Origin: Amoebophrya sp. AT5.2
Taxonomy: Eukaryota; Sar; Dinophyceae; Syndiniales; Amoebophryaceae
Length of the DNA stretch: 31,267 bases
Assembly (NCBI GenBank): GCA_005223375.1
Contig: RXOD01004028.1
Location: 1 to 31,267, forward strand
Direction: 5' to 3'
Under the pieces are notes generated by a model. That model was not told where the DNA came from and did not search any database. It saw only the letters and a list, made by a program, of their open reading frames with translations. The first letter of the stretch is position 1, and each line of letters begins with the position of its first letter. Shown one piece after another: positions 29,800-31,267 of this stretch. A program made the translations under genes and the position numbers.

Positions 29800-31267
29800 C
29801 GGCTCTCAGAGCTAGATAGAAGCAGCGCGGGGCATCTGCGAGCCCATAGAAAGACGCTCGAGTCAGCTTCTACAGTCTCGCCATCTGGCGCCCACATTCG
29901 GGGGGCCCAAAGTGCACCACCTCGCTGAACCCGTCGCGCGCATAGTAAGGCAGGCCGCAGGTTCGTCATGAAGTCGATGAACCAGACGACTCCCGGGAGC
30001 CTGTCGAAAAATGCGCCCAATCTTCTTCGGTGTCGCCTACTTGGCCAGGGCCTCGCCGGTCAGAATTTGGCACGCCGTCGACTATCTATGACGCGGGTTG
30101 GCCAAGGACTCGACTTGCGAGCATATCGCTGCGATGTTGGTCGCCGCCTTTTCCTTGTCACTGCGAAGAGGCAGGCGCAACGCGATCGCCGTGAATCCAA
30201 GAGCCTTCCGCACGTCCTCACCCCTTCGCTGGCGCCAACCGTTCCGAACGTGGCGTCGGTGATCGGGTGCGGGGCTTTGTGGAACGCGACGTCGTACGTC
30301 TCCGCCTTCGTCGGACTCACTTGGGTTCTCGGACTTCCCCGGCGACGAGGTCTGCTTGGCCGCAGCCTTCTGCGGCCTGCCCTTCGTCGGAGCCTCATGG
30401 CAGCCCTCAAAAGGGACCGGAGGCTGCACGCAGGGGGATGCCGGGGCGTCACAGAGCAGACGCCTGCGAGTAGCAGGGCAGACGCTCTCATCGTCATCCG
30501 GCGAGCAATCGGAAGAGTAGACGACTTCATCGCCATCCCGCGCTCCCATGTTACTGGAGTCGCGTCGGATGACGGTGTCGCCACGCCATCACCGCTAACC
30601 CAACCGACGCTGCGCGGTGTCTCGTTGCCGCGCTCGGCGTCGGCATACGTTCTGACTGCTGGCACAGCCTGGCCGTCGGGGAGTGTGGCCGTGATCTTGG
30701 GTCTCCAGCTTCCGACTGAGACGGCCCAGGATCATGCGCTCGCTTACAACCACTGTCCCCGTGGTTTCTCGCCGCGCTTTTCTTCGGCCGGTGTCAAGAG
30801 GCGCGACCAGTTCTTTTCGCCTTCGGGGCTCGCCCATACTGTTCGCTCCCGCTCGTGAGAGGAGATCGCGGCTATGTGCGTGGACGTGGCGTCTCCGTCA
30901 GCGCCAGCCCGGGTCGCCAGATGCCGGCGCTGCTCGATGCCGTGGAAGACCTCCCGCCGCCCGGCAGCCCGGGCGTGTGGCGTCGTTTCCCGCCACGGAC
31001 GGACGCCCAGCAAGATGGTCCCGCTTCAGCTCCACGGCCCCCACCAATACGCATGCGACTCCTCGGGCTGCAGCTCGCCAAGGCAGCTTTTCTCGCTGTG
31101 GGTGAATGATGCCCCCGAGCGACACTGGATGCGCCGGACGGGGGGCCCCCGCACGCTTCGCCAACTCCGCCGCCGCTGGCTCATCGGGCCACTCTGCTCC
31201 CCGGTCGAGGTCGCCCGGGACCCCGGAAGAGTCCGAGACGATGGCGCAGGCGTTTAAGTACACGCCT
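29800..31267 (-). pseudogene. Copia-type (Ty1/copia) pol remnant, reverse-transcriptase part recognisable
   Basis: On the - strand at about 29,800-29,945 one frame reads PYYARDGFSEVVHFGPPECG, then RQMARL, a TAG stop (29870-29872), then KLTRASFYGLADAPRCFY. The order (acidic E-x-V, PPE, then K-L-x-R-A-x-YGL-x-DAPR-x-x-Y) is the diagnostic central block of copia-family reverse transcriptase. Upstream, protein-like pieces in shifting frames (GDEVVYSSDCSPDDDESVC about 30530; LGFTAIALRLPLRSDKEKAA about 30160; THIAAISSHERERTVW about 30870) run to the window edge. The downstream YVDD block and RNase H are not found, so the element is truncated or rearranged. No LTRs were identified. Confidence 0.55.

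Noticed and set aside
20400..31267. Bacterial contamination or a bacterial operon, because of high GC and many open frames.
   Set aside because: No intact bacterial-type genes or ribosome binding sites, a copia-type fragment is present, and the flank is spliced eukaryotic DNA.
1..31267. CRISPR arrays, rRNA, tRNA, riboswitches.
   Set aside because: No regularly spaced short repeats, no rRNA core motifs and no tRNA-like folding were found on either strand by eye.

Overview
The window looks like nuclear DNA of an alveolate protist, most plausibly a dinoflagellate or a syndinian relative. This is inferred from: (i) GC-rich, spliced, eukaryote-type genes (cyclic-nucleotide-gated channel, calpain-like protein, CLPTM1, ER thioredoxin-fold protein); (ii) six genes all on the + strand, as in dinoflagellate unidirectional clusters; (iii) one intron-like insertion with terminal inverted repeats and a target-site duplication, like the introner elements described in Amoebophrya; (iv) copia-type and Penelope-like reverse-transcriptase debris. 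Nearly all introns I can place use GT-AG, which argues against a typical Symbiodiniaceae genome, where GC and GA donors are common. The species cannot be fixed from the sequence alone.

Layout. 1-4191: 3' part of a channel gene (S5, pore, S6, C-linker, cyclic-nucleotide-binding domain, long tail). It carries a local tandem-plus-inverted duplication that creates a 147-bp in-frame cassette exon, and an introner-like insertion near its 3' end. 4192-5556: no gene seen. 5557-7752: intronless secreted/ER thioredoxin-fold protein with a long charged tail. 7753-10825: AT-richer gap with a decayed retroelement (about 8125-8590), an A-rich tract and a two-unit tandem repeat with conserved hairpins (9742-10190). 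10826-11529: small two-exon protein made of VTVP-type modules. 12488-15627: six-exon calpain-like protein whose catalytic Cys and His positions are substituted; it includes an 18-nt microexon. 16603-19152: intronless CLPTM1 family membrane protein. 19538-20255 or beyond: start of a membrane-anchored protein with a possible C2 domain.

From about 20,400 to the right edge (about 10.9 kb) the character changes. GC rises and no intact gene remains. Protein-like text is nearly all on the - strand and hops between the three frames every few dozen codons. One part is recognisable as copia-type reverse transcriptase (about 29,800-29,945). Another is a Gly/Lys-rich gag-like N-terminus starting at 24,257. 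Short tandem duplications whose offsets are not multiples of three account for some of the frame changes. I read the block as layered retroelement or pseudogene debris, possibly inside an intron of the 19,538 gene.

The intact genes do not form one pathway. The clearest theme is structural: repeated small duplications and insertions that have made new exons or introns on the left and broken genes on the right.
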